A DNA stretch of 12,822 bases, from NCBI GenBank assembly GCA_049700435.1, contig JBNAVK010000038.1, forward strand, positions 1 through 12,822, given 5' to 3'. The position numbers and the translations under genes were made by a program. Source of the DNA: JAVZLH01 sp049700435. GTDB lineage: Archaea > Thermoproteota > Bathyarchaeia > Bathyarchaeales > Bathycorpusculaceae. Below, piece by piece: positions 1 to 5,516 of the stretch. Below the pieces are notes generated by a model that did no database searches, had not been told where the DNA came from, and saw only the letters and a program-made list of their open reading frames with translations. Position 1 is the first letter of the stretch. Every line of letters starts with the position of its first letter.

Positions 1-54
1 CCGGCGACAACCCGGTCTTCAGCCGGGCGCTCTCCCAGGCTGAGCTACCTCGGC
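1..54 (-). tRNA. tRNA-Phe (GAA), 5' part, cut by the window start
   Basis: Read on the minus strand from 54 downward, this has a 7-nt acceptor strand GCCGAGG, then TA, a D-arm with GCTC/GAGC, and an anticodon arm CCCGG-CTGAAGA-CCGGG. The anticodon is GAA (Phe). The sequence runs out at the start of the T-arm (GCCGG), so the T-arm and 3' acceptor strand lie outside the window. No intron is seen in the anticodon loop. A TTTAAA box on the same strand at 87-92 is placed reasonably for its promoter. Confidence 0.93.
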
Positions 55-86
55 GTGTGTTAACAATTCAAAAGAGGGAAACGTGT

Positions 87-92
87 TTTAAA
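87..92 (-). promoter_or_regulatory. Possible TATA box (box A) for tRNA-Phe
   Basis: On the minus strand TTTAAA lies about 33-38 nt before the mature tRNA 5' end at 54. That would place transcription start a few bases upstream of the tRNA. It is a motif match only. Confidence 0.35.
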
Positions 93-121
93 GTTTTCTG
101 AGTTTTGGCTGGAAATTTGTA

Positions 122-199
122 GGGTGCAAGTTTGTCTCTTTACTCTTCGAGGACGGAGAAGGGAGAAAGGAGTATTGCGTGAATCTCCAACTTGCACCC
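122..199 (+). ncRNA. Long hairpin, candidate structured RNA
   Basis: An 11-bp perfect stem is formed by 122-132 (GGGTGCAAGTT) and 189-199 (AACTTGCACCC). Inside it, 143-148 pairs with 158-163 (CTCTTC with GAAGGG, one G-U) around a 9-nt loop. The stem can extend with 136-141 against 166-172 with small bulges. Alternatively GGAG (169-172) pairs with CTCC (185-188), directly stacked on the outer stem, which looks vaguely like a T-arm next to an acceptor stem. There is no usable anticodon arm and no TTCGAAT loop, so it is not an ordinary tRNA. An H/ACA-like guide RNA or a degenerate tRNA are possibilities. The strand is arbitrary because the hairpin reads on both. Positions 55-348 hold no convincing gene apart from this and a small inverted repeat at 234-252. 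Confidence 0.4.
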
Positions 200-233
200 A
201 AATTTATGCGTGGTTGGCTTTGTAGAAAAGCTT

Positions 234-252
234 TATGAAACATTGTTTCATA
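234..252. repeat. Perfect 8-bp inverted repeat, 3-nt spacer
   Basis: TATGAAAC (234-241), spacer ATT, GTTTCATA (245-252). It lies about 55 bp upstream of the TATA-like box of the 55-residue protein gene. It could be a protein-binding site or a small hairpin. There is no T-run after it, so it is not a clear terminator. Confidence 0.35.
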
Positions 253-305
253 GCGGGTCTGATTCTGAATCTTAATTTGTGATAAATCGAAGCGGGGAAC
301 ATCCC

Positions 306-313
306 TTTAATAT
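306..313 (+). promoter_or_regulatory. TATA box for the 55-residue protein gene
   Basis: TTTAATAT is followed about 25 nt later by a region that includes the Shine-Dalgarno-like GGAGG (336-340), with the ATG at 349. The spacing fits an archaeal promoter with a short leader. Confidence 0.45.
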
Positions 314-348
314 TTGGGGCGCGTGCCTATCGAGTGGAGGAATGTTGC

Positions 349-516
349 ATGAAGAGAAAAATTGCCAGCATAACTGTTGAGTTGGTTGAAGAAAGCGTCG
401 GGAGTTCAAACAAGAAAATAATTGATGACCTTGTCAACTGGTTTAGGGAAGACATTGTTTCGATGCCGTGGGTTAAAGAAGTCAGAGAAATCACGTTAAA
501 AGAAGATGACGCCTAA
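349..516 (+). CDS. Small conserved-type hypothetical protein, 55 aa
   Basis: I chose ATG 349 rather than an in-frame GTG at 334, because GGAGG (336-340) sits 8 nt before the ATG and lies inside the longer reading. The product begins MKRKIASITVELVEES and is a compact acidic/basic mix with no Cys and no membrane segment. It has a beta-like strand at about 4-12 (IASITVELV), a helix at about 21-35 (NKKIIDDLVNWFRED) and a second strand near the end (VKEVREITL). The pattern suggests a small alpha/beta fold. I recall similar short proteins in archaeal genomes but cannot name a family or function. It stands alone, with its own TATA box and RBS, between the 122-199 hairpin and the tRNA-Val gene. Confidence 0.72.
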   Translation: MKRKIASITVELVEESVGSSNKKIIDDLVNWFREDIVSMPWVKEVREITLKEDDA

Positions 517-748
517 AAACCCAGATACTTTGCCAAGAAGTACCCGAGGAATGCACAAGCGAAAAAGCACAAAACCAGCAAAACAACATCAATTGTTTGG
601 CTTTCTTCGAAATCTTCATCGTTTTCTAAAACGTTCATGTCAGCCACCATGCTTTTGTCTAGATTTTGGAAGGAAAGATTTTATGAAGATGGAATAATTA
701 TTAGAAATCCAGCAAAGATTATCAGAACCCAAATGGAATTTAGGAAAG

Positions 749-845
749 GGGCCCGTAGTCTAGCTGGTTAGGACGTCGCCCTCACGCAGCCTAATAAAGG
801 TGGAGGAAGCGGCGAAGGTCCCCGGTTCGAATCCGGGCGGGCCCA
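749..845 (+). tRNA. tRNA-Val (CAC) with a 23-nt intron
   Basis: The acceptor stem is GGGCCCG (749-755) with CGGGCCC (838-844), and discriminator A is at 845. The D-arm is GTC...GAC (758-774). The anticodon stem is TCGCC (776-780) with GGCGA (811-815). The T-arm is CCCGG-TTCGAAT-CCGGG (821-837). The loop begins C-T-CAC-G, so the anticodon is CAC (783-785, Val). Thirty nt separate the two strands of the anticodon stem, so 23 nt must be removed. The CCA end is not encoded (A then TCTG). Splicing would be by the archaeal tRNA endonuclease. Confidence 0.93.
787..809 (+). other. tRNA intron (approximate boundaries, position 37/38)
   Basis: If the cut is at the canonical archaeal site after nucleotide 37 (G786), the intron is 787-809 and nucleotide 38 is C810. 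The precursor can form a bulge-helix-bulge-like fold: CCTC (780-783) pairs with GAGG (803-806), and the intron closes on itself with CCT/AGG around AATAA. The outer bulge is longer than the canonical 3 nt, so the exact cut sites are uncertain by one or two bases. Confidence 0.7.
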
Positions 846-878
846 TCTGTCTTTTTGTTGAGCATGTACGCAAAAAGA

Positions 879-890
879 TTTATTAAATAT
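879..890 (+). promoter_or_regulatory. TATA box for the Cys-rich protein gene
   Basis: TTTATTAAATAT lies about 35-45 nt before ATG 925. It leaves room for a short leader containing GGAGG (914-918). Confidence 0.45.
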
Positions 891-924
891 CAATATTCAA
901 TATAATTTGTCGCGGAGGCATAAA

Positions 925-1308
925 ATGGAAAAAACAACAACTTTAATGAAGATGCACGGTGAAAGTTGCCAGTTTAGGGAAAACCTTTCGCACTTCAAAT
1001 GCGAACGGTGCGGAGAAGAATTTCAAAAGCCTCTTTTAGCGGCAGTCTCTTCCACATATAGCGCTCAAAGGTATTTTGCGTGTCCAAGGTGTTTGACGAA
1101 ATTGGACCTCGTTGAGGAGTCAAGGACTGAGGAAAAAAGGGAGGAAAAGTCTTCAATTAAAGAGAAGGTTAAGCCAAAGGAAACGTCGAAGCTTGATGAT
1201 GCCAAATGTAACCACTTTTTGGGATATTTGAGGAGACGCCCAAAAGACACGCCGATACCTGATGAGTGTCTTACATGTGAAAAAATGATTGAGTGCTTGG
1301 CTTTTTAG
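925..1308 (+). CDS. Cys-rich zinc-ribbon protein with a second C-terminal Cys cluster, 127 aa
   Basis: ATG 925 is chosen because GGAGG (914-918) precedes it by 6 nt; a TTG in frame at 907 would lie upstream of that site. Residues 26-56 hold two CxxC pairs (C26-x2-C29 and C53-x2-C56, the second as CPRC), a zinc-ribbon-like pair spaced by about 24 residues. Residues 64-92 are a highly charged Glu/Lys linker, probably disordered. The C-terminus has a second cluster: C95 (CNHFLGYLRRRP), then C115-x2-C118 and C124 (DECLTCEKMIECL). The order suggests two separate metal-binding modules on one chain. The C-terminal CNHFLGYL...CLTC...C pattern resembles a short domain I have seen at the end of other archaeal proteins, but I cannot give its function. 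Nucleic-acid binding is possible for the ribbon; this is inference. Confidence 0.85.
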   Translation: MEKTTTLMKMHGESCQFRENLSHFKCERCGEEFQKPLLAAVSSTYSAQRYFACPRCLTKLDLVEESRTEEKREEKSSIKEKVKPKETSKLDDAKCNHFLGYLRRRPKDTPIPDECLTCEKMIECLAF

Positions 1309-1357
1309 GCACATAGGCGCGTGCTTCAAAAGTTTTCCCTGTTCTTTAAAACGAAAG

Positions 1358-1367
1358 TTAAATATTT
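1358..1367 (+). promoter_or_regulatory. TATA box for the rhomboid gene
   Basis: TTAAATATTT lies about 35-40 nt before the TTG at 1401. Predicted transcription start is roughly 1385-1392, giving at most a very short leader. No Shine-Dalgarno motif precedes the start. Confidence 0.45.
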
Positions 1368-1400
1368 TTATGGGCTTAACTTGGGTTTAGTGAACCATGA

Positions 1401-2114
1401 TTGTTTCCTATCAGGGATTTGAACAAGTCTTTCTCAAAGCCGCACGTTACAAGAATTTTGATAATTGTTAATGTTGCTGTTTTCCTGCTCATGTGGCTTT
1501 CTTACTATGGCGTTATAAACGAGGAAATCGCGGCGAATATGGAAAGGAATTTTCCGCTTGCACCACTCGACATTATTGAATTTAGGACTGAAAGGTTTTA
1601 CACGCTTTTCACTTCCATGTTCATGCACGCTGGGCTTGTTCACCTTTTTGGGAACATGCTTTACCTCTACGTTTTCGGCGATAATGTGGAAGACGTGTTT
1701 GGGCACGTTGGCTACTTGATTTTTTACCTTGTCTGCGGTTTGGCGGCAAGCGCCGCACACATAATGAGTATTTCAAGTCTAAATAACCCAGAATTGTATA
1801 AAGTGCCCGTTGTTGGGGCTTCTGGAGCCATTTCTGGAGTTTTAGGCGCTTATCTTGTGCTTTATCCAAAATCCAGAATCCTAACATTGGTTGTTTATGG
1901 CTGGGTGGTGCTTGTGCCCATACCAGCCTTCATTTTTCTTGGAATATGGTTCTTTATGCAGTGGATTCTTGGAATGTATGACATTATATTTTTTAAAGGC
2001 TTAAGCGGCGTCGCCTACTGGGCTCACATAGGAGGATTCATCGCCGGAATGATTTTGGCTTTGATTTTCGGGCTTAACAGAAAGAGGGCGCGGGAAAAGC
2101 GTTACCGCCTTTAA
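1401..2114 (+). CDS. Rhomboid-family intramembrane serine protease
   Basis: A 237-residue polytopic membrane protein of the usual compact rhomboid size. The family start pattern (FPIRDLN, then HVTRILIIVNVAVFLL) opens helix 1 at about 17-36. The HxxxN motif of helix 2 is H81-LFG-N85 in HAGLVHLFGNMLYLYVFGDNVED. The catalytic Ser is S141 in GASGAISG (139-146) and the catalytic His is H209 in AHIGGFIAG. All catalytic residues are present, so it should be active in cleaving membrane-embedded helices; substrates cannot be told. The start is TTG 1401, immediately after an in-frame TGA (1398-1400). An ATG at 1397 is out of frame, so the exact N-terminus is unsure and a one-base sequence error there is possible. 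The tail is very basic (RKRAREKRYRL), as expected for a cytoplasmic end. Confidence 0.93.
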   Translation: MFPIRDLNKSFSKPHVTRILIIVNVAVFLLMWLSYYGVINEEIAANMERNFPLAPLDIIEFRTERFYTLFTSMFMHAGLVHLFGNMLYLYVFGDNVEDVFGHVGYLIFYLVCGLAASAAHIMSISSLNNPELYKVPVVGASGAISGVLGAYLVLYPKSRILTLVVYGWVVLVPIPAFIFLGIWFFMQWILGMYDIIFFKGLSGVAYWAHIGGFIAGMILALIFGLNRKRAREKRYRL

Positions 2115-2117
2115 TAA

Positions 2118-2185
2118 GGGGGGTCTGTCCGTCATGAGTTCCTCATTCGCACTAAGCTCAGACTGGGACGGCATCATCATCCCCC
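2118..2185 (-). ncRNA. C/D box sRNA (2'-O-methylation guide) candidate
   Basis: Read on the minus strand: GGGGG (2185-2181), box C ATGATGA (2180-2174), 12 nt, box D' CTGA (2161-2158), 11 nt, box C' ATGAGGA (2146-2140), 12 nt, box D CAGA (2127-2124), CCCCCC (2123-2118). Both guide segments are exactly 12 nt, the usual archaeal spacing, and the G/C runs form the terminal stem next to the C/D kink-turn. Box D keeps the essential GA but has A instead of T; box C' keeps T-G-A...G-A. The D guide is ACTCATGACGGA and the D' guide is TGCCGTCCCAGT. The gene lies between the convergent rhomboid gene and the rnp2 end, where such RNAs often sit. By family knowledge it would bind L7Ae, Nop5 and fibrillarin. 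Expression and targets are not shown. Confidence 0.68.
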
Positions 2186-2207
2186 AAATATTGAAGGTCA
2201 TCCCCCA
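2177..2207. repeat. Two copies of a 10-bp direct repeat, TCATCCCCCA
   Basis: Copies at 2177-2186 and 2198-2207, start to start 21 bp. The first copy contains the 5' end and box C of the sRNA candidate. The second lies just upstream of it (minus-strand sense) and lacks a full box C. The rest of 2208-2347 holds no coding potential that I trust. Confidence 0.35.
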
Positions 2208-2347
2208 CATTTAGGAATTGCGTTATTGCCGTATGGTAAATGGAGAAAAAGTGATTTGAGCAGCCATATTGAACATGATGGAGCCAATACGTCAACCGCA
2301 ACCCATTGACAACTTTAGCAACAGAATTAACCAGCATCATTACCATG

Positions 2348-2668
2348 TTAAGTCTTTAATTTCTTGTGTAGTGCCTTTATTGTCCCAGAAACCATAATCA
2401 CGTGCAGAGCCGCCGGCTTATTGCTGATATGGGTAATTGAAGCTATCGCTGCTCTAACCATTTCAAGAGTTGCGTGCGCCGTGCGTATTATGGCAGTTTT
2501 CCCTTCAACATCATAGTCGATAAGCCTTAAACCAGTTTTGCTTGCGCCATACTCTCCATAAAGCTTTAGGACAGCGTTCCAAACAGCGTCCATAACATCT
2601 TTAGCTTCAAACTTTTCCGGCGAGTCGATGCTCAAAGCTAGGTAGCGGCGTCTAACCTTCTTTAGCAA
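2348..2668 (-). CDS. rnp2: RNase P protein component 2 (Pop5/Rpp14 family)
   Basis: A 106-residue protein matching archaeal Pop5: RRRYLALSI near the start, then DVMDAVWNAVLKLYGEYGASKTGLRLIDYD (about 25-54), AIIRTAHATLEMVRAAIASITHI (about 59-81) and VSGTIKALHKKL at the end. With Rnp3 it forms the heterotetramer that activates the catalytic centre of archaeal RNase P RNA, which makes the 5' ends of tRNAs. The start is TTG 2668, which overlaps the stop of rnp3 by 7 nt (TTGCTAA). A purine-rich AGGAGAGG lies a few bases upstream, inside rnp3, and supports this start. It is the last gene of the eL15 operon. Confidence 0.92.
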   Translation of the reverse strand: MLKKVRRRYLALSIDSPEKFEAKDVMDAVWNAVLKLYGEYGASKTGLRLIDYDVEGKTAIIRTAHATLEMVRAAIASITHISNKPAALHVIMVSGTIKALHKKLKT

Positions 2669-3396
2669 TCTTTGCCTCTCCTAACTATGCGAATGCCGGG
2701 GGCAACAAAACTTGGGCTAAGCTTCTCTCTATTTCGCTTAACAATGGCGAGTGGAGTTTTTGAAACGGCGTTTAGGGCTTCAGCCATGTCCAAGTCAAAA
2801 AGCTGTGTAAGCGAAGCTAGTTCTCTTGGTTTCCGCATGAGAAACTCGTTTTGGACCCCGCTTGAAACAACTACTGGGACATGAAAATTCTTGGCTAGGG
2901 CTGCTTCCCTCCGCAAAATTGACAAAAGCCTAACACGCGCGGCTCCTTCAAGAGTCAACAGTGGTTTCATGTCTATTTCTAGGGCTGCAGAAGCCTTTGA
3001 AGCCAGTTCAGCCTCTGCCATGTCAAAAAATCTTTTGCGAAAGTCATAGGAGGGAAAGTTAAGCAGGTCCACGCGGTGGTCTTTAGCTGCTTGCCTAGAA
3101 ACATTCTTTGAGTCGCAGACCACAGCAACTACTTCAAACCTTCTCCTAACCCTTCTTAAAAAGCCGATTAGCTCCTTCGGCGTTCTAGGCTTCAAGTCAA
3201 CTCGAGTAGCTAAGTCTATGCCATTTTCTTGGCAAATGCCTTTCACTTTTTCAATTTCCTCTGCCTTAGAGTTTGCTTGGAAGGCTACCGCTATTAGGCG
3301 GTATCCAAGCACCGCAGCTTTACCTACCAAACGCGCAGTTTGCTCAAACTCTTTAAGGTTTGGGCACAAGTGCAAGTCTGCAAAAGCTTTCTTCAT
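2662..3396 (-). CDS. rnp3: RNase P protein component 3 (Rpp30 family)
   Basis: A 244-residue TIM-barrel-like protein of the PHP-related Rpp30 family. Start motif FADLHLCPN, then GYRLIAVAF, a barrel strand with RVDLKP, FEVVAVVCDSKNVSRQAAKDHRVDLLNFPSYDF, and ALEIDMKPLL followed by RLLSILRREAALAKNFHVPVVVSSG. The HRVDLLNFP and VVVSSGVQN segments are typical. It pairs with Rnp2 in RNase P. I use ATG 3396, not the TTG at 3420: ATGA at 3396-3393 overlaps the stop of the upstream RNA-binding-protein gene by 4 nt, and the family begins right there. Translational coupling is likely. Barrel length and core motifs are normal; nothing is missing. Confidence 0.93.
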   Translation of the reverse strand: MKKAFADLHLCPNLKEFEQTARLVGKAAVLGYRLIAVAFQANSKAEEIEKVKGICQENGIDLATRVDLKPRTPKELIGFLRRVRRRFEVVAVVCDSKNVSRQAAKDHRVDLLNFPSYDFRKRFFDMAEAELASKASAALEIDMKPLLTLEGAARVRLLSILRREAALAKNFHVPVVVSSGVQNEFLMRKPRELASLTQLFDLDMAEALNAVSKTPLAIVKRNREKLSPSFVAPGIRIVRRGKDC

Positions 3397-3836
3397 GGAA
3401 TCAACCCGAATTTTCTGCAAATTCCAACTATTTCTTCTGAACTTGGTTTTTTGAAGTGAACACGGAAATGTATTGGGTCTGTTTGACAGAGTCTAATTTC
3501 ATTCAAGTAAGCAGACTGCTTGTCAAGCCTCAAGTAAAGGTTTCCCTTCTCGATGTGCCGCCTAATTTCGTTACTTAACTGCTCCTTGTCTAAACTGCCT
3601 AAGCCAGAAGAAAGCTTTTCAAAAAACTTTTGCGCCAATTCACCCTTTAACTTCGCTTCGAAGAGAACTATGGGATTTCCATGATGACCAGTCAAACTCC
3701 TTTTCTTAAAGAGGACAGTTTCAACAGCTGATTCTGGGAGCACATTGTAGGCGGCTTTTAGAACCTTGTCAGCCTCTTCTGTTGCGTGGGCAAAAACTCG
3801 GATATCAATGTAGGCTATTGGAGCTTTAGAAGCCAA
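3393..3836 (-). CDS. RNA-binding protein, COG1325 type (predicted exosome-associated)
   Basis: 147 residues. The N-terminal strand PIAYIDIRVFAHATEEADKVLKAAYNVLP is followed by the marker segment VLFKKRSLTGHHGNPIVLFEAKL (about 41-64), a helical region with FFEKLSSGL, and LYLRLDKQSAYLNEIRLCQTDPIHFRVHF (about 99-127). This fits the archaeal RNA_binding family (PF01877, COG1325), which is found beside RNase P and exosome genes; an exosome role has been predicted but the exact job is unproven. The start TTG 3836 is the only sensible one in frame; an ATG 8 nt upstream is in another frame. The Shine-Dalgarno is weak. It lies 31 nt after the eL13 gene and overlaps rnp3 by 4 nt. Confidence 0.85.
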   Translation of the reverse strand: MASKAPIAYIDIRVFAHATEEADKVLKAAYNVLPESAVETVLFKKRSLTGHHGNPIVLFEAKLKGELAQKFFEKLSSGLGSLDKEQLSNEIRRHIEKGNLYLRLDKQSAYLNEIRLCQTDPIHFRVHFKKPSSEEIVGICRKFGLIP

Positions 3837-3867
3837 AACTGCATCACGCCAACAACTATGTGTAAGT

Positions 3868-4101
3868 TTAGCTTTTAGATTTTCTCTTCGGCTTAGAAGC
3901 TTTCTTTAAATTCCCCAACATAGCCTTAACAGCTTTAACATTTTCCTCATGAATTGTTTTCCGTCTAACATCCACTGGTATGCCAAGCCTTCTGGCTCCT
4001 TTTGGTGTTAACCCAACTTTTTTGAGTTCTTCTCGACTGAATCCTCTGCCAAAACGCTGTTTTCCACCAGTTTTAAGCACTTTAGGCTCAACAATTCTCA
4101 T
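3868..4101 (-). CDS. rpl13e: 50S ribosomal protein eL13 (L13e), short archaeal form
   Basis: 77 residues, with the L13e signature RGFSREELKKVGLTPKGARRLGIPVDVRRKTIHEENVKAVKAML (about 19-62) and a Lys/Ser-rich tail (KKASKPKRKSKS). The archaeal form is much shorter than the eukaryotic one and occurs in only some lineages (Thermoproteota relatives and some neighbours), which helps to place the organism. ATG 4101 begins 4 nt after the eL15 stop, so the two ribosomal genes are co-transcribed. The product is strongly basic, as expected for an rRNA-binding protein of the large subunit. Confidence 0.92.
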   Translation of the reverse strand: MRIVEPKVLKTGGKQRFGRGFSREELKKVGLTPKGARRLGIPVDVRRKTIHEENVKAVKAMLGNLKKASKPKRKSKS

Positions 4102-4105
4102 GGCG

Positions 4106-4684
4106 CTATTCTTCCTTGGCGGCTTTCTTGCTTGGTCTAAATTTTTCAGCGCCTTTCCCCTTTCTTCTCAAGCTCCTAACTTTTTTGCCTGCGCTCGTCA
4201 ATCCTCTGAAAACTCTTCCGCGATGCTGTTTTTGGCAAATCCAGTTTATGTCCTTGTCTGCTTTGATGGCTGGGTGGCTGGGGTCGACCATTAAAATTTC
4301 AAACCATTTGGAACGCCCGTCTTCGCCCACCCAGTAAGAGTTTAGAACTTCAAGGTTTGGAAACTTTCTAGCAGCCCTCTCTTCAGCAATTAACCTCAAA
4401 CTCTTAGCTGGCTTAAACTTTTTAACACCCATACGCTTCGGTCTTCTTCCAGCCTTAGGCCTCTGCTTCCGCAAGCCGCCGCGTCTAACACGCACCCTAA
4501 CAACAACAAAACCTTGCTTTGCCTTGTAACCCAACTTTCTGGCTCTATCCAATCTTGTTGGCTTTTCGATTCTGCATATCGCTGGCTGCCTACGCCACTC
4601 TATCAACCTTTGACGCATCAGCTCGTCGACAAAGGACTTTTCCGGTTTTGACCATGCCTCAGCAATATACTTGTACGCCAACAT
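4106..4684 (-). CDS. rpl15e: 50S ribosomal protein eL15 (L15e)
   Basis: 192 residues, the normal archaeal length. It has the family start MLAYKYIAEAW, the conserved RLDRARKLGYKAKQGFVVVRVRVRRGG (about 44-70), KSLRLIAEERAARKFPNLEVLNSYWVGEDGRSKWFEILMVDPSHP (about 93-137) and GRVFRGLTSAGKKVRSLRRKG near the end. It binds 23S rRNA in the large subunit. ATG 4684 follows a good Shine-Dalgarno, GAGGTGA, about 4 nt upstream. It is the first gene of the operon eL15 - eL13 - COG1325 - rnp3 - rnp2. Its leader holds a hairpin (4734-4753) after a TATA-like box at 4784-4791. Confidence 0.96.
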   Translation of the reverse strand: MLAYKYIAEAWSKPEKSFVDELMRQRLIEWRRQPAICRIEKPTRLDRARKLGYKAKQGFVVVRVRVRRGGLRKQRPKAGRRPKRMGVKKFKPAKSLRLIAEERAARKFPNLEVLNSYWVGEDGRSKWFEILMVDPSHPAIKADKDINWICQKQHRGRVFRGLTSAGKKVRSLRRKGKGAEKFRPSKKAAKEE

Positions 4685-4733
4685 TTTTCACCTCACACAC
4701 TTGTTTACGGTTCAGCCTTGCAGCTACATCCCA

Positions 4734-4753
4734 GCGGAAAACTTTTCTTCCGC
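4734..4753 (-). promoter_or_regulatory. Hairpin in the predicted eL15 leader
   Basis: GCGGAA (4734-4739 and its complement at 4748-4753) forms a perfect 6-bp stem with an 8-nt loop, about 50-70 nt before the eL15 start. If transcription begins about 25 nt after the TATA-like box (near 4760), the hairpin is at the very 5' end of the mRNA. A role in autogenous control or mRNA stability is possible but not shown. Confidence 0.35.
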
Positions 4754-4783
4754 CTATGGTTCTGATTCATAGCATCAAGCGGC

Positions 4784-4791
4784 AAAATAAA
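4784..4791 (-). promoter_or_regulatory. TATA box for the eL15 operon
   Basis: On the minus strand TTTATTTT lies about 100 nt before the eL15 ATG. It is the best AT-rich box in the 129-nt gap between eL15 and the dph6 end. Confidence 0.35.
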
Positions 4792-4813
4792 CTTTTCCCA
4801 ACTGCGTTTATGG

Positions 4814-5485
4814 CTACTTGCTTTGAAGCTCTGCCTTTCTGATTAGGAAATAGCCGCTTTGGTCTTTCCAAAATTTTTCCGCTTCAACAATCCTTATTCT
4901 CTTCTTAAAGAAGGGCGCGTCAACCACGAAAGTTTCGTATTCGCCACCTTCGCCAGCGAGGGAAACACCATACTGCTTGTTTAGCTTAAGCAGATCTTCA
5001 ACCGTTGCCTCATCTATCTTTCTTCCAAGCCATTCTCTGCTGAAGCCATACGCGTAAACTCCGGTTATTACAGCTTCAAATTTGAGGCTCAAAATCTCCT
5101 TTAGAATTTTCAGTTGGTCCCCTTGCCAAAGAGGCATTATGCATTTTAATTTCAGTTGTTTGCAGATGTTTTCTATTCTTGTTTTCTGGTAGCTGGAGGC
5201 TATTGCCCCTGAAACCACGCCTTCAACATCCAACTTCTCCAAAAGCCTTTTGAGGTCTTCAAGCTCGCTCTCTTTAATTCCAGAAGTTTCAGCTTTAGCA
5301 AGCGGTATCCCAACAGCCTCAGCGAACAAATCGATTAGATGCATGTTTGGGTAGTGGAACATCCAACTGTCCTCTCTCTGCGGTATCATACCTACAACAT
5401 ATTTCACTTCATAGCCCTCTTTGAGAACACGGTAAAGCGCCAGAGTTGAATCCTTCCCTCCGGTGGCTAAAACTGCAACATGCAT
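4814..5485 (-). CDS. dph6: Diphthine--ammonia ligase-type ATP pyrophosphatase (Dph6 family)
   Basis: 223 residues from ATG 5485; a GTG at 5497 would add four residues before the PP-loop strand. The N-terminus HVAVLATGGKDSTLAL contains the PP-loop at about 8-13, with Thr in the usual Ser position of SGGKDS. Family motifs follow: EGVVSGAIASSYQKTRIE (about 88-105), MPLWQGDQ (117-124), ITGVYAYGF and GEGGEYETFVVDAPFF (178-193). The family amidates diphthine on translation elongation factor 2, the last step of diphthamide synthesis, using ATP and ammonium. It lies 31 nt after the GGR-family gene on the same strand, probably in one transcript. A related N-type ATP pyrophosphatase with another substrate cannot be excluded. 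No strong Shine-Dalgarno is visible. Confidence 0.88.
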   Translation of the reverse strand: MHVAVLATGGKDSTLALYRVLKEGYEVKYVVGMIPQREDSWMFHYPNMHLIDLFAEAVGIPLAKAETSGIKESELEDLKRLLEKLDVEGVVSGAIASSYQKTRIENICKQLKLKCIMPLWQGDQLKILKEILSLKFEAVITGVYAYGFSREWLGRKIDEATVEDLLKLNKQYGVSLAGEGGEYETFVVDAPFFKKRIRIVEAEKFWKDQSGYFLIRKAELQSK

Positions 5486-5516
5486 AACAACACACACTTT
5501 AACCCAAGATTACTTT

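Noticed and set aside
122..199. An ordinary tRNA gene read from the outer stem GGGUGCA...UGCACCC-A
   Set aside because: There is no anticodon arm with a usable loop, no D-arm, and no TTCGAAT-type T-loop. The outer stem continues to 11 bp.
506..697. Open frame of 63 codons overlapping the end of the 55-residue protein gene
   Set aside because: Composition is low-complexity and basic, there is no good RBS, and no family features are visible. Another frame of the same DNA runs into the tRNA gene. It is most likely non-coding; positions 517-748 otherwise show nothing I can support.
2158..2346. Minus-strand open frame of 62 codons
   Set aside because: It overlaps the C/D sRNA candidate, has no RBS and no recognisable protein pattern.
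2253..2346. A second C/D sRNA near the ATGATG copies in this gap
   Set aside because: C-like boxes occur, but no D or D' box lies at a 12-nt distance on either strand.
3218..3454. Plus-strand open frames opposite rnp3 and other minus-strand genes
   Set aside because: They are shadows of strong genes on the other strand, with no RBS and no family motifs.
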